Positions 12,601 through 22,616 of a stretch of DNA of 64,000 bases are shown piece by piece (the first letter of the stretch is position 1; every line of letters begins with the position of its first letter). This stretch comes from Gorsachius magnificus. Taxonomy: Eukaryota > Chordata > Aves > Pelecaniformes > Ardeidae. The position numbers and the translations under genes are program-made. Location: positions 186,951,510 through 187,015,509 of the forward strand of contig CM067081.1 in NCBI GenBank assembly GCA_034008185.1, in the 5' to 3' direction. The notes under the pieces were generated by a model. It was not told where the DNA came from. It was given only the letters and a program-made list of their open reading frames with translations, and did no database searches.

Positions 12601-15253
12601 GAGGCAAAGGGCTCATATAGGAATCATAGCTTTAGGATGGTGAATATGATACATGGTCCCAAAGTATGGACCATGGTTTTGAACTTTCTTGTGGTATAGG
12701 AAGAAAACCTTTCAAAACCACTGAAACTACTTTTGAAAATGCAGTTTGGTTATGATAGCAACTGGAAAACTCTTAAACTATCAAAGTTTGTTGGGTTTTT
12801 TTTCTGATAAGAAATGCATAGAGGTACCCTGGGTGCACTCTGAGTTTGAGTAAAGGATAACAAAAGCATTCCTCTCTCTTCTGGAAAGGAAATAAACTAT
12901 GTCTATCTGCCACAGAAATAACACAGCTTTAACCTGAGATTTTGGCTGCTTATTTCAGCAGCTGAGTCTCTTTTCCTGTTGCTAGAGTTGTTTCTTGTCT
13001 CCTTTCCCATCTATCAATTATAATAACTTCTTGTGCTCCAACATGTTGTCAAATTGCCTAATGCTTTTCTGAGTAGCTGCCCAGTAGATACCTGTTTTGA
13101 ACATCTTAGATCCTAAAGTTCTCTGAGTCACTCTCAAAATACAGCTGGAGTTGGTAGTCATGCTGTTGTCCTAAATAAAGACATTGAAATAGAGTGCAAT
13201 CTGAAATATATGTGAGTCAACAAAAGAAGCGAAAGTAAAATTCTCCAGATACTCATACTGCACAGGCTGTATTAGATTACAGGTATGCTGTGAATTACAA
13301 TATTTGCATGGGTATTGCACTAAATTTTAATGTTCAGCCTTCATAATTTTAAGTGTTCTTTTCTGCCATGCAGCACACCAGTAAAGATAAATATGAAAAC
13401 ACTTTAATTTTATTTGAAAGTGTCATCTTCCTCTTGCTGTGTATGTGGCAATAAACCAGAACTTATTCTGATGGCATTATCAGCCATAAGTATTACAAAT
13501 TGACACATTTCCTAGTACACTCGGCATTATAATGAACTTTAACATACTGCACATTGACATTCAACCACTATAAAAATACTTTCATTTTGTTGTGCCTTCA
13601 GTCATGTAGAAATCTAACAAAGAACAATCTACAGATTTATTTTTTTGAAATGTCAGTTTCTATTCATAAACATCAATAAAAAGTATTTGTTCTAATAGCA
13701 TTTGGAGGCAACCAAAAAATAAGCCAATCTGTGCTTCAGGATGTTATAATCAAGAAATGATCACTTAAAGAACACACTGAACACCTGGGTTTTTATTAAA
13801 TATTTGTTTATTTAAGAGATGCTTAAAGTACTTTGAGCCCAACCTCTGTTGTTTCTCAAGATTATAAAAATTGTTCACATTTAAAAAAATCTATTGGATT
13901 ATTTAGGCTAATTGATATAGCAAGACTTCAAGCAGACCTCATAGTCTTGGTCTTCTCTCCCCTCACCTAATAAAGAGTTCTGTTTCATTGTTCACGATGT
14001 CATGGTAAGTTAAGTTTTTATAAACTTTAAAGTGGAAGAAAAGTTTTGAAACAAAACAGAGATTTCTTTGTTCAACCTAAATGTTGGGTTTTATTCTACA
14101 GCTAGTTGCCTTGAACTGGTATAGTAACAAGCTGAGCTGTGTAGGGAGTTTATGCCTTAACCACAAGACTTTTTGAAACAGTGGGCTGACAATTACGTCT
14201 AAATTTGACACTTACTAAAGTAATAGCTGTTGTTAAATTGAAAGTCATACTTTCTTTTTATTTATTCATTCATCCTCTAAAATAAACTTGAAGTTCAAGC
14301 AAGAAAAGGTAAGAGTAACCATTTTACGTTGCCTTCTTCAGAATACTAACAGCTAACAAGTACAATAAAATTCCCTGAAATAGAACAAATTTGCCTTTAA
14401 AAATATATTTTAATTACTACTTACAAACAAACGCTGATTTCACAAGCATCTAGAGGGTTATGTCAAGAATATAGATCATAAAATTATTGTTCTAGCTTAA
14501 TGTACAGTGAGAAACTAAACAAGATGATGTTAACCAGAAGACTGTCCTGTAATGAATTTGTGTAAAGAACCAGGTTTCTGTGGAGGGAGTGGGAATGAAA
14601 GTAAGAACTGGGGCAGTAGTTCAGCTGGGTAGGCAGAAAGAACTGTGCTGGTAGAGGGGATGCGGAGGACAGAAACAAAGAAGAATGGGGTCATCACTAT
14701 GTCTTCTTCAAATTTTCATTCTTTTACTGTCAACAGTTTGTTTCAAAACACCTTTTCTCATGCTGCCGCTTCAAAGGGAGATGCTAACCAGCTACTGCTG
14801 TTACCTGTTTCTGCAGTTCAGACAGCAGAAGTTCCTGCAGTAGGTCAGAAGCAAGGAGAATTTTTAGCTATAAAGAGTGCCCCATAGGGGTCTAACCCTT
14901 GCAGCATCTAAATGTATAAACAGGACAAGCAGCAGAACCCATGACTCCCAGCTGGCTGTCTTCACTGCAGATACACATACTTTTGCTTGCTTGCCTAGCC
15001 CCAGTAGTTTTGCAAATGCTTCTCTCCAAGACACAGAGTAGAATGTACTATGATAACTTCATGATGAAGATAGTCTGCTGGCTTGGGAGACATACAAGTT
15101 TGAAATCTCATAAGATGAAGATGACCAAGAGCTGAAGTCTGCCTGTATGCCAAGCTCCTTTATAAATAATAAACAGCACCATTTTCTTTATCACCACTTT
15201 CACCACAAAAGGATTCAGTGCTGCTCAACTCCATCCAAGAATATTAGTCTTTT
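6601..15253. other. Unique AT-rich non-coding DNA
   Basis: I recognise no repeat family and no cellular gene in these 8.6 kb. Features present are a T18-GGT-G9 tract at 8221-8250 and a moderately GC-richer stretch at 11170-11420. There is also a 75-nt minus-strand segment at 10611-10685 bounded by good splice consensus (see findings). Open frames elsewhere are below 90 codons and low in complexity. Confidence 0.55.
8221..8250. repeat. T18 / G9 homopolymer tract
   Basis: Eighteen T are followed by GGT and nine G. It may be the decayed tail of an old retroposed sequence or simple slippage. No recognisable element adjoins it. Confidence 0.9.
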
Positions 15254-15403
15254 CCTGCTGTCGTGGTTTAACCCCAGCTGGCAACTAAGTACCACACAGC
15301 CGTTCGCTCACCCTTCCCTCCCCAGTGGGATGGGGAAAGAATCAGAAGGGAAAAAAAAAGAAAGCTCATTGGTTGAGATAAGAACAGTTTAATAATTGAA
15401 ACA

Positions 15404-15450
15404 TAATAATAATCATAGTAATAATAATAATAACAACAACAATAATAATA
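15404..15450. repeat. AAT/AAC triplet tract in LTR copy B
   Basis: AAT units give way to AAC and then back to AAT. The tract sits directly upstream, in LTR sense, of the ATTAAA poly(A) signal. Confidence 0.9.
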
Positions 15451-15610
15451 TTTGTAGTGAAAAAGAAAACAACAACAAGCAAAATAAAAAAGGAACAAAA
15501 GCCAGGAAAAGAGTGATGCAACCACTCACCAGCTGCCAGATGATGCCCAGTTGTGCCCAGCCCATCCCTGAGCAGCAATCGCTGCCCCCCTGGCCAGCTC
15601 CCCACAGTTT

Positions 15611-15615
15611 CTATA
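15611..15615 (-). promoter_or_regulatory. TATA-like box of LTR copy B
   Basis: The minus strand reads CAGTATAGAAAC just after the conserved CATGCTC motif, where intact members of this LTR family have their TATA box. Copies A and C have lost this segment. Activity is not implied. Confidence 0.45.
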
Positions 15616-15876
15616 CTGAGCATGGTGTCATATGGCGTGGAATAGCCCTTTGACCAGTTGGGGTCAGCTGTCCTGGCTGTGCCCCCTCCCAATTTCTTGT
15701 GCACCTGACAGAGCAGGGGAAGCTGAAAAGTCCTTGACTGGTGTAAGCACGGCTCAGCAACAACTAAACCATCAGTGAGTTATCAACATTATTCTCATTC
15801 TCAATCCAAAACACAGCACTATGCCAGCTGCCAGGAAGAAAATTAACTTTATCCCAGCTGAAACCAGGACACCTGC

Positions 15877-16379
15877 TTTCAGGACATAAGGCAGAGGAAC
15901 CTCCATAGGCTGATAGAGCTCCCTCACATTCCTGCTGCAAGCAGGAGGAAAACTGTTCAGACAGATCACCATTTTAAGCCTTTTTTTAATTATTATTATC
16001 TTTTATGATCATGAGAGTTTTAACATTCATTTTCTGAGATGCTTAGTTCTTTATCTATTGTGGGGGAAGTCCAGGTTTTAAACCTTGAGTCTAGATTCCT
16101 GTGTGAAGTCCCTTCTGGGTTCCTCAGACTGAGGTGTTGCAGTGCATTACTTAGTGCTAAATGCCCAGCAAAGCACCTAAACAGATCACTTTTGAAAAAT
16201 ATTATAATTAAACAACTTTTCATGCTAAAAAGAGCTATGGAAATCTACCACAATAATTTTTAACTTCAGAAAGAAAAACTACACATATATTAATAAATAG
16301 TTACAATGCAAGTCAGAAAGAAACTGTAGAGAGTTAATATGTCTAAATTCCTTCAGGCAGGGAGTATAGAAAATTAAAA
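15877..16379. other. Unique non-coding spacer
   Basis: No gene or repeat family is recognised between the LTR and the old LINE relic. Open frames of 66-74 codons on both strands overlap each other and look random. Confidence 0.5.
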
Positions 16380-17050
16380 AACATATGTGAGGTAAAGTCT
16401 CTAGAGAATACCTATCTAAAAGGCTAAAAAGAGCTAGTAAACAGCTGAGTATAAGGGATTGTTGTAAATTAAATTGTTGTAAATTGTTGGGTTCAAATGA
16501 AGAAAGTAGGAAAAAAGAGGATATATGCTGGTGAGTTAAACATTGCAGGTTTGAAAAAGTGTTTAGGAGTGACTTACTAACAGCATTAAAATTTCTAATA
16601 GAGTTTTTTTAAACACAGTGAAGTCAGGAAGACTGCCAAAGAAATGACAAGGCTCTGAAGATGATACAGGTGCTAAAAAAAACACTTGAGGAAGAAATGA
16701 CCATACAAGAACAGCTAAAAATGTATTGTATTTGTGTTCTCCTAATGCGTCATCATAATGGTTTTCATTTTTTTATGAGGAAACAGTCTAAGGAACTGTC
16801 TCAAATTGTAGTGTCAGTAAATGGCTATTCAGATAAACCAATAGAGAGATTAATAAAAAATTGACATGAAGAGATGATATTCAGCCAGGAACTCCTAAGG
16901 TAATCACATATGAAATTGCTAACTACCAGCTAAAATCAGAACGATGGAAAGGATCAAATACAACATCAATTTTAAAATAGTCCAGGAAAGAACTAGAAAA
17001 TGAACTGGTAAATCTGATTTAACCTCAGGCAAACTGTAAAGATTAGAACT
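16380..17050 (+). mobile_element. Ancient CR1/L3-like LINE fragment, RT N-terminal region
   Basis: The 3' two thirds follow the early reverse-transcriptase part of old CR1/L3-like LINEs. AAGGAACTGTCTCAAATTG and GTGTCAGTAAATGG are followed by GAACTCCTAAGGTAATCAC, ATATGAAATTGCTAAC, ACAACATCAATTTTAAAATAG and AACCTCAGGCAAACTG. In protein terms these correspond to the ELSQIxVS, LKELKxEIAEL, ANxTPIFKKG and LTSVPGKL blocks. Several stop codons and deletions interrupt all frames; the longest open piece is at 16661-16864. The part before about 16600 is weaker and its 5' limit is uncertain. This copy lies on the opposite strand to the relics at 6230 and 26360. Confidence 0.6.
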
Positions 17051-17053
17051 GGC

Positions 17054-17108
17054 AGGGGGGAAAGAAAAGAGAAAAGAGGAGAGAGAGAGAGATGGGAAAG
17101 GAGGAAGA
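17054..17108. repeat. Purine (GA)-rich tract
   Basis: An almost pure G/A run of about 55 bases includes a (GA)6-type core. It follows directly after the recognisable LINE sequence. Confidence 0.85.
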
Positions 17109-17760
17109 ATCAATGCAGATTCTATAGAGAACAGTCTTTCCATCCAAAATCAATACAGTACTGAAAAAACGTCAGTGGCTACTCTGGGAACATTCCCAGA
17201 CAGCGAACTTGATTCTATTCACCAATAAACTGTTAGAATACTCTATGGCAGGCTTTTCACTCATACAAAACTATCACTGTCCTCCTTACAATTTAGGAGC
17301 TAATGCAATCCAGAGACCATTCTTGACATGCATCCACCTGATTTGGAGAATATGAAACATAGACTGAGCCCTGCTGGTGAGTTCAAGTGCCAGAGAACAG
17401 TTGTAGGCACATTAAATGTGTTGGTACTAATGCATCCTTAGAGTTTGAGGATGATAAAGATCCAATCTCTGGAATGTACCTGCATTTCCAGGGTCTTAAT
17501 AAGATCTGACATGAAAGGTCCCCAAACAAATGGAACCATCTTGGGGAAATCCAAAAAGGAAAATCTGTACATGGAGATAGTAGGAAGGATGGGAGATGTA
17601 CTGCTCCTAGCTGTACATACATGATGACAGAATTTAATTTCGATGCAAGTGGTGTAGGAAATATTTGATGTTGTTGGGGATAGTTTAATGGGATAAAAAA
17701 AAAATTCCTAGTCCCTGAGAGCAGCTAAGAAAGTAAGAAAGCTGTTTGGTGTTACTGTAA
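17109..17760. other. Unique non-coding spacer
   Basis: I see no recognisable repeat or gene. A 79-codon minus-strand open frame at 17383-17622 has no recognisable domain. Confidence 0.5.
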
Positions 17761-18240
17761 ATCATAGAATCATTTAGGTTGGAAAAGACCAACCTAAGAT
17801 CATTGAGTCCAACCATAGGCCTAACACTGCCAAGTCCGCCACTAAATCATGTCTCTAAGTGCCACACTTAAACATCTTTTAAATACCTCCAGGGACGGGG
17901 ACTCAGCCACTTCCCTGGGTAGACCGTTCCAGTGCCTGATAACCTTTCAGTGAAGAAATTTTTCCCAATATCCAATCTAAACCTCCCCTGGCACAATTTG
18001 ATGCCTTATCCCCTCATCCTGTTGCCTGTTACTTGGGACAGGAGACCAACACCCACCTTGCAACAACCTCCTTTCAGGTAGTTGTAGAGGGCGATAAGGT
18101 CTCCCCTCAGCCTTCTCCAGGCTAAACAACCCCAGTTCCCTCAGCCGCTCCTCAGAAGACTTGTGCTCCAGACACTTCACTGGCTTCTTTGCCCTTCTTT
18201 GGACATGCTCCAGCACCTCAATGTCCTTCTTGTAATGCAT
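17761..18240 (-). mobile_element. CR1 LINE, 5'-truncated 3' end
   Basis: The plus strand starts ATCATAGAATCAT, the complement of the CR1 3' tail, followed by GGTTGGAAAAGACC and GAGTCCAACC. In LINE sense, the top end (18240) encodes the last part of ORF2: HYKKDIEVLEHVQRR, then [11 protein letters not shown]. The same blocks appear in the plus-strand CR1 at 20793. After LFSLEK a 5-bp deletion shifts the frame, so the protein is broken. The remainder (17761-17976) carries the end of ORF2 and the short 3' UTR. The element is truncated at its 5' end, as usual for CR1 insertions. It belongs to the subfamily with the [20 protein letters not shown] ending, different from the plus-strand copy. Confidence 0.92.
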
Positions 18241-19229
18241 ATTTCACATCATTACCCTCATCTCACCATATCCATCTGTTCCATGCTCCTCAAGAATTAG
18301 CTTTAGATCTTTCAGATATTAATAATGCAACTTAGTCTTTAATGATATGCAACGGAATTTCCTGAAACTATTTCACAGCCAAGAAAATTTGGGCCAATAT
18401 CCTCTCTACTTATAACTTGTGCCTTCTGAAGACATTGCATAAAGAGCATATTTGGACCATTGTGTTTCTCTCCTCCTGGAGATGACATCTATATTTTACT
18501 AGAATTCACTGAATCAAGCTAAGGCACCTACAAACAGCTTTGTAACAACAGCTCTTATAATGAGAATAGGAGCATATTTTTCAGTGATCAAAAATGACAG
18601 ACCAATTACAGTGAGCCTTAACTGTTATAGGTAAATTACACACAACACATTTTATTATTTCTAAACTAATGGTTGTTATCACGCTGTCCTTTTATTATCT
18701 CATGTCTGCTAAACCAGCATTCTTCAGTTGATTAACACCTTCCAACTTTCATACACAACTATAAGATAAAACATAACAGCAGTAACAGCAATTGTACTAT
18801 AAATGTAAACCTAGTACTAGTAAAAGATGCTAAATTCATTACTTATGCAATATTTCAGTATTAAAAAGAGAGAATCAGAGACTCACTCCATGGTAAAACA
18901 AATTACTAGAGCAAATGTTATTTTATTGCTGAGGTAATAATAAATTAACTTAGAAAGTATTTAAACCAATGCCAATAAAAGATTGTTCTCTACAGGAAAT
19001 TGTGTATTTTTTTCCTGTCCAATTTAAATGACTTAAGGTCTTGAAAGATTTCTTGATTCCCACAGAAACACTTCCAAAACATAGAGGCCTGATCAAACAG
19101 CAAGGTAAACTGCATTCCCTAATCAAGTGTAGTTCAACTGGCAATAAGAAAATGTTCACTCCCCATTAAGCCTTAGGTCATTAAGGCTTAGGTCAAAAAG
19201 TCCACTGTTAAGTACCTAAATAGCAGGAT
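18241..19229. other. Unique non-coding spacer inside the CR1 cluster
   Basis: AT-rich DNA with no gene or repeat recognised. It ends with a tandem pair of 15-bp units at 19166-19195, each containing AGGTCA (see findings). Confidence 0.55.
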
Positions 19230-20093
19230 ATCAGAATTAAAGAATAGTTGAGGTTGGAAGGGACCTCTGGACACCATGGAGTCCAACTCACTTGCTCAGG
19301 GCAGGATCAACTAGACCAGGTTGGTCAGGTCTGTATTCTCTCAGGTTTTGAATATCTTGATAGATGCAAACTCCACAACCTCTCTGGACAACGTCTTCCA
19401 GTGTTTGACTGATTTATTCTTCTGTTCATATGAAATGTTATGGTTTTCAGTTTGTGTCTATTGCTTCTTGTCCTGTCAGTGGGCATCACTGAGAAGAATC
19501 TGGCTCCCACTTCTCCATTTCCTCCCATCAACATTGCTAAGATCTGCATACCCCTGCCAGGCCCCTGAACCTTCTCTTCTCCAGAGTCCCAGCTGTCTCA
19601 GACTATCCTTGATGAAAGGTGCTTCAGGCCCTTTATCATCTTTGTGGTCCTGCACTGGACTCTCTCCAGTATGTTGATGACTCATTTATGCTGGAGAGCC
19701 CAGAACTGGACATGATCATTAGTGCTGAGTGGAGCAGAAGAATCACCTCCCTCAACCCGCTGGCAATGCTTTTCCTGTTGCTGCCCAGGATGCTGTTGCT
19801 CCTCTTTGCCGTTCTGGTACACTTCTGGTTCATGGACAAACTGTTGTTCACCAGGACCACTAGATTCTTTTTTGCAAGGCTGCTATGCAGACGGTCAGCC
19901 TCCAGAGTTTACCGGTGTATGGATTTATTCCTCTCCAGGTACAGAAATTGGCACTTCCCTTTATTCAACTTCATGAGGTTCCTCTTGGCTCATTTCTTCA
20001 GCCTGTTGAGGTCCTTCGAAATGGCAGCACAACCCTTTGGTCTTTCAGCCACTCCTTGTTACTTTGTATCATCTGCAAACTTGCTGAAGGTGA
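19230..20093 (-). mobile_element. CR1 LINE, old 5'-truncated copy
   Basis: Read on the minus strand, this is a decayed CR1 ORF2 3' half plus 3' UTR. It begins near 20093 with CCTTCAGCAAGTTTGCAGA (the LSKFAD block of the RT active site). It continues through AACCTCATGAAGTTGAA (NLMKFN), a CTGGGC..CA-ACAGG region (LGCIRR), GGTTGAGGGAGGTGATTCT (LREVIL) and GACAGGACAAGAAGCAATAG (DRTRSN). It ends with GAGGTTGTGGAG and GAGGTCCCTTCCAACCTCAAC. Numerous stops and small deletions break every frame, including loss of the HLEYCVQ block. It lies in opposite orientation to the homologous region of the CR1 at 20793, giving an inverted pair about 0.7 kb apart. Open frames on the plus strand here are antisense artefacts. 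Confidence 0.9.
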
Positions 20094-20336
20094 GTAAAAG
20101 GGTAGATTTCCAAATAGGAGGAACACAAACTGATTTAGCAAGGACCTGCTGAAACTCTACACTCTTCTCGATTTGTTTTAATGAGGTAGGCATGATTTGA
20201 GCAAATCTGTTCTTGGGGGCTTAGATCCTTGGATAACTGTAATCCAAATGATCCATTGCTTAACAAAGATCAGAATATAAATTTAGAATCCTACTAGTAC
20301 AACTTCATGTGCACAGAGAAATTTCTTTCTCCTGAG
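20094..20336. other. Spacer between CR1 copies
   Basis: No recognised element. Confidence 0.4.
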
Positions 20337-20390
20337 TCATAGAATCATAGAATCATTTGGTTGGAAAAGATCTTCAAGATCATCAAGTCC
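20337..20390 (-). mobile_element. CR1 LINE, extreme 3' end only
   Basis: Only about 54 bp remain: two copies of the CATAGAAT tail unit, then TTGGTTGGAAAAGATC and TCAAGATCATCAAGTCC. This is the CR1 3' UTR signature in reverse complement. It is a very strongly 5'-truncated insertion. Confidence 0.85.
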
Positions 20391-20792
20391 TAAAAGTAAG
20401 ACTAAGTTTCCCAGACAAATTTTCCTATCTCCCATTTTCAGATGTCCTGTTGTCCAACATGTTGTCATAGGGCTGGCAGATAAGATACACAATATAAGGT
20501 ACAAAATATCAGTACACTTCTAGAAAGGTAAACAGAAACCAATTGGGACACTCTAACATATCTAAATTAACACTAAATACAAATACACAGGCAATTAAAT
20601 CCCATTTCAGACATCCACAGTATCTCAGACTCCATGGTAAGTTAGCTGGTATTTTCTCAAATCAGTCTTGAGCTTGGCTTCTGAGCTCTGCTTAACAAGA
20701 CTGAATGTCAGTCTTCTGTTTTAGAATGGAATCCAAAGGCCTAAGTTTCCTGCAGAAAAGATAAAATGTATTTAGGAATCTCAACATGGTGT
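20391..20792. other. Spacer between CR1 copies
   Basis: About 400 bp with no recognised gene or repeat. Confidence 0.45.
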
Positions 20793-21793
20793 TTTATGCT
20801 GGTGTCCCTCAGGGGTCCGTACTGGGACCAGTGCTGTTTAATATATTCATCAATGACTTAGACAGCGAGATCAGAATGCACCCTCAGCAAGTTTGCGGAC
20901 GACACCAAACTGAGTGGTGCAGTTGACACACCAGAAGGACGGGATGTCATCCAGAGAGACCTGGACAGGCTGGAGAGGTGGGCCTGTGTGAACCTCATGA
21001 GGTTCAACAAGGCCAAGTGCAAGGTCCTGCACCTGGGTCGGGGTAACCCCCAGTATCAGTACAGGCTGGGGGAAGAAAGGATCGAGAGCAGCCCTGCCGA
21101 GAGGGACTTGGGCGTGCTGGTGGATGAAAAGCTGGACATGAGCCGGCAATGTGCAATGGCGGCCCAGAAGGCCAACCGTACCCTGGGCTGCATCAGGAGA
21201 AGCGTGGCCAGCAGGTCAAGGGAGGTGATTCTGCCCCTCTACTCCGCTCTGGTGAGACCTCACCTAGAGTACTGCGTCCAGCTCTGGAGCCCTCAGCACA
21301 AGAAGGACATGGAACTGTTGGAGCAGGTCCAGAGGAGGGCTACTAAAATGATCCGAGGGCTGGAGCATCTCTGTTATGAGGACAGGCTGAGAGAGTTGGG
21401 GTTGTTCAGCCTGGAGAAGAGAAGGCTGCGGGGAGACCTGATTACGGCCTTTCAGTATCTAAAGGGGGCCTATAGGAAAGATGGGGAAAATCTCTTTAGT
21501 AGGGCCAGCTGTGACAGGACAAGGGGTAATGGTTTTAAACTGAATCAGGGTAGGTTTAGACTGGATATAAGGAGGAAATTCTTTACAACGAGGGTGGTGA
21601 AACACTGGAACAGGTTGCCCAGAGGGGTGGTGGAGGCCCCATCCCTGGGAACATTCAAGGCCAGGTTGGATGGGGGTCTGAGCAACCTGATCTAGTTAGT
21701 GGTGTCCCTGCTCACTGCAGGGGGGTTGGACTAGATGACCTCTAGGGGTCCCTTCCAACCCAAAACATTCTATGATTCTATGATTCTATGATG
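20793..21793 (+). mobile_element. CR1 LINE, 5'-truncated, best-preserved copy
   Basis: A CR1 copy of about 1 kb, CpG- and GC-richer than its surroundings. It begins within the reverse transcriptase at the [21 protein letters not shown] motif and includes the catalytic FADD block at 20892-20903. It runs through the end of ORF2 (stop TAG at 21693-21695), the short 3' UTR with GGTTGGACTAGATGACC and CCCTTCCAACCC, and the octamer tail of three ATTCTATG-type units ending about 21793. One frame change between the PQGSVLGP block and the FADD block (near 20870) is the main lesion. The sharp 5' edge near 20793 is a normal 5' truncation. It is the youngest-looking LINE in the window. Confidence 0.96.
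20877..21695 (+). pseudogene. CR1 ORF2 C-terminal fragment (reverse transcriptase and C-terminal region)
   Basis: From 20877 the frame stays open for 272 codons to TAG at 21693. In order it encodes the RT active-site block ([12 protein letters not shown]; the DD pair is the catalytic aspartates) and the [14 protein letters not shown] block. Next come the [16 protein letters not shown] region, [51 protein letters not shown] and DRTRGN. The last blocks are the [17 protein letters not shown] motif and the final LGTFKARLD segment. This is the standard C-terminal third of CR1 ORF2. It lacks the endonuclease and most of the RT because of 5' truncation, and the upstream PQGSVLGP block is out of frame. 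It therefore cannot make an active enzyme. An internal ATG at 20988 gives a 235-residue frame but is not a natural start. Confidence 0.95.
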
Positions 21794-22169
21794 AAACTCT
21801 TCAAGGAATACAGTCATCAGCTTGGAGAAAGGGCTCTGGATTCTAATCTCCGAACACCTTTAGGTAAAATGGAGTAGGCAGAAACTAGTTGAGTTTATCA
21901 GTTACTGGGTTACAGAGGCATTTTCCCTTCTGTGATTCATCTCTTATCCAGTGAATCCCAAAATCTGTTCTGGAGCCCTGGTGTAAGAGGAAAGTGATAA
22001 AATAGGTAAGCATTGAGTGCTCTGAATCAATTTTTTTTATATAGTTGTACACAAGAGTTCCTCCTAGGAAGTTAAACATATAAACTGAACTTCCTTTATC
22101 GCAAAAAGGGCATTAAAGCCAAGTCTGCCTCACTCTCTAGATAAGCATATGTAACTTGAAATGAAAGGA
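21794..22169. other. Spacer
   Basis: About 375 bp of AT-rich DNA with no recognised element. Confidence 0.45.
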
Positions 22170-22343
22170 CTAGGGTTTTCTGAAGGAGAGGACAACCAGG
22201 TGTCCATCAAGCCACTCCATCACTCCTCCATCAACACGACAGAGGAAGAAAATATAATTATAAGCTTGTGGGTTGAGATACCAATTACTGTCATGGGAAA
22301 AACAGATGGGAAAAACAAACTTGACTTAGGAAAATGAATTTAA

Positions 22344-22349
22344 TTTATT
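22344..22349 (-). promoter_or_regulatory. Poly(A) signal AATAAA of the long LTR
   Basis: Plus TTTATT is AATAAA in LTR sense. It lies in the TTTACAAATAAATTAAAT context that is conserved in this LTR family. Confidence 0.6.
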
Positions 22350-22616
22350 TGTAAACAGAGTAGGATAGTGAGAAGTAAGAACAGAACTAAAACTACCTTC
22401 CCCTCACCCTTCCCTTCTTCCCAGGCTCAACTTCATTCCTAAATCTTCTACCTCTTCCCCCTGAGCAGAGCAGGGGGATGGGGAATGAGGGTTGTGGTCA
22501 GTTCATAATACTTTGTCTCTTATGCTCCTTCTTCCTCATGCTTTTCCCTCTCTCCAGCATGAGATCTATCCCACAGGATATAGTCCTTCAGGAACAGACT
22601 GCTCCATTGTGGTCCC

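Larger units (their letters stand above)
15259..15871 (-). mobile_element. Solo ERV LTR, copy B
   Basis: This 613-bp copy of the same LTR family has minus-strand ends TGTCCTGGTTTCAGC and GGTTAAACCACGACA. A perfect 5-bp target-site duplication CCTGC flanks it at 15254-15258 and 15872-15876, which fixes both ends and marks it as a solo insertion. A 5-bp duplication is typical of ERVL/class III elements. In LTR sense it keeps the CATGCTCAGTATAGAAAC region, with a TATA-like box at plus 15611-15615 (complement), and an ATTAAA poly(A) signal at 15388-15393. The triplet tract before the signal is the longest of the minus copies, with AAT and AAC units at 15404-15450. No internal gag/pol/env sequence is present. 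Apparent open frames, including repeats of Y or N, come from the triplet tract. Confidence 0.93.

Noticed and set aside
15366..15704. 112-codon minus-strand open frame with poly-Ile/Val
   Set aside because: It is contained entirely in LTR copy B. The repeats come from the triplet tract, and no retroviral protein is encoded in an LTR of this family.
19321..20152. 118- and 177-codon plus-strand open frames
   Set aside because: They are antisense to a decayed CR1 ORF2. The sense strand carries the recognisable reverse-transcriptase blocks.
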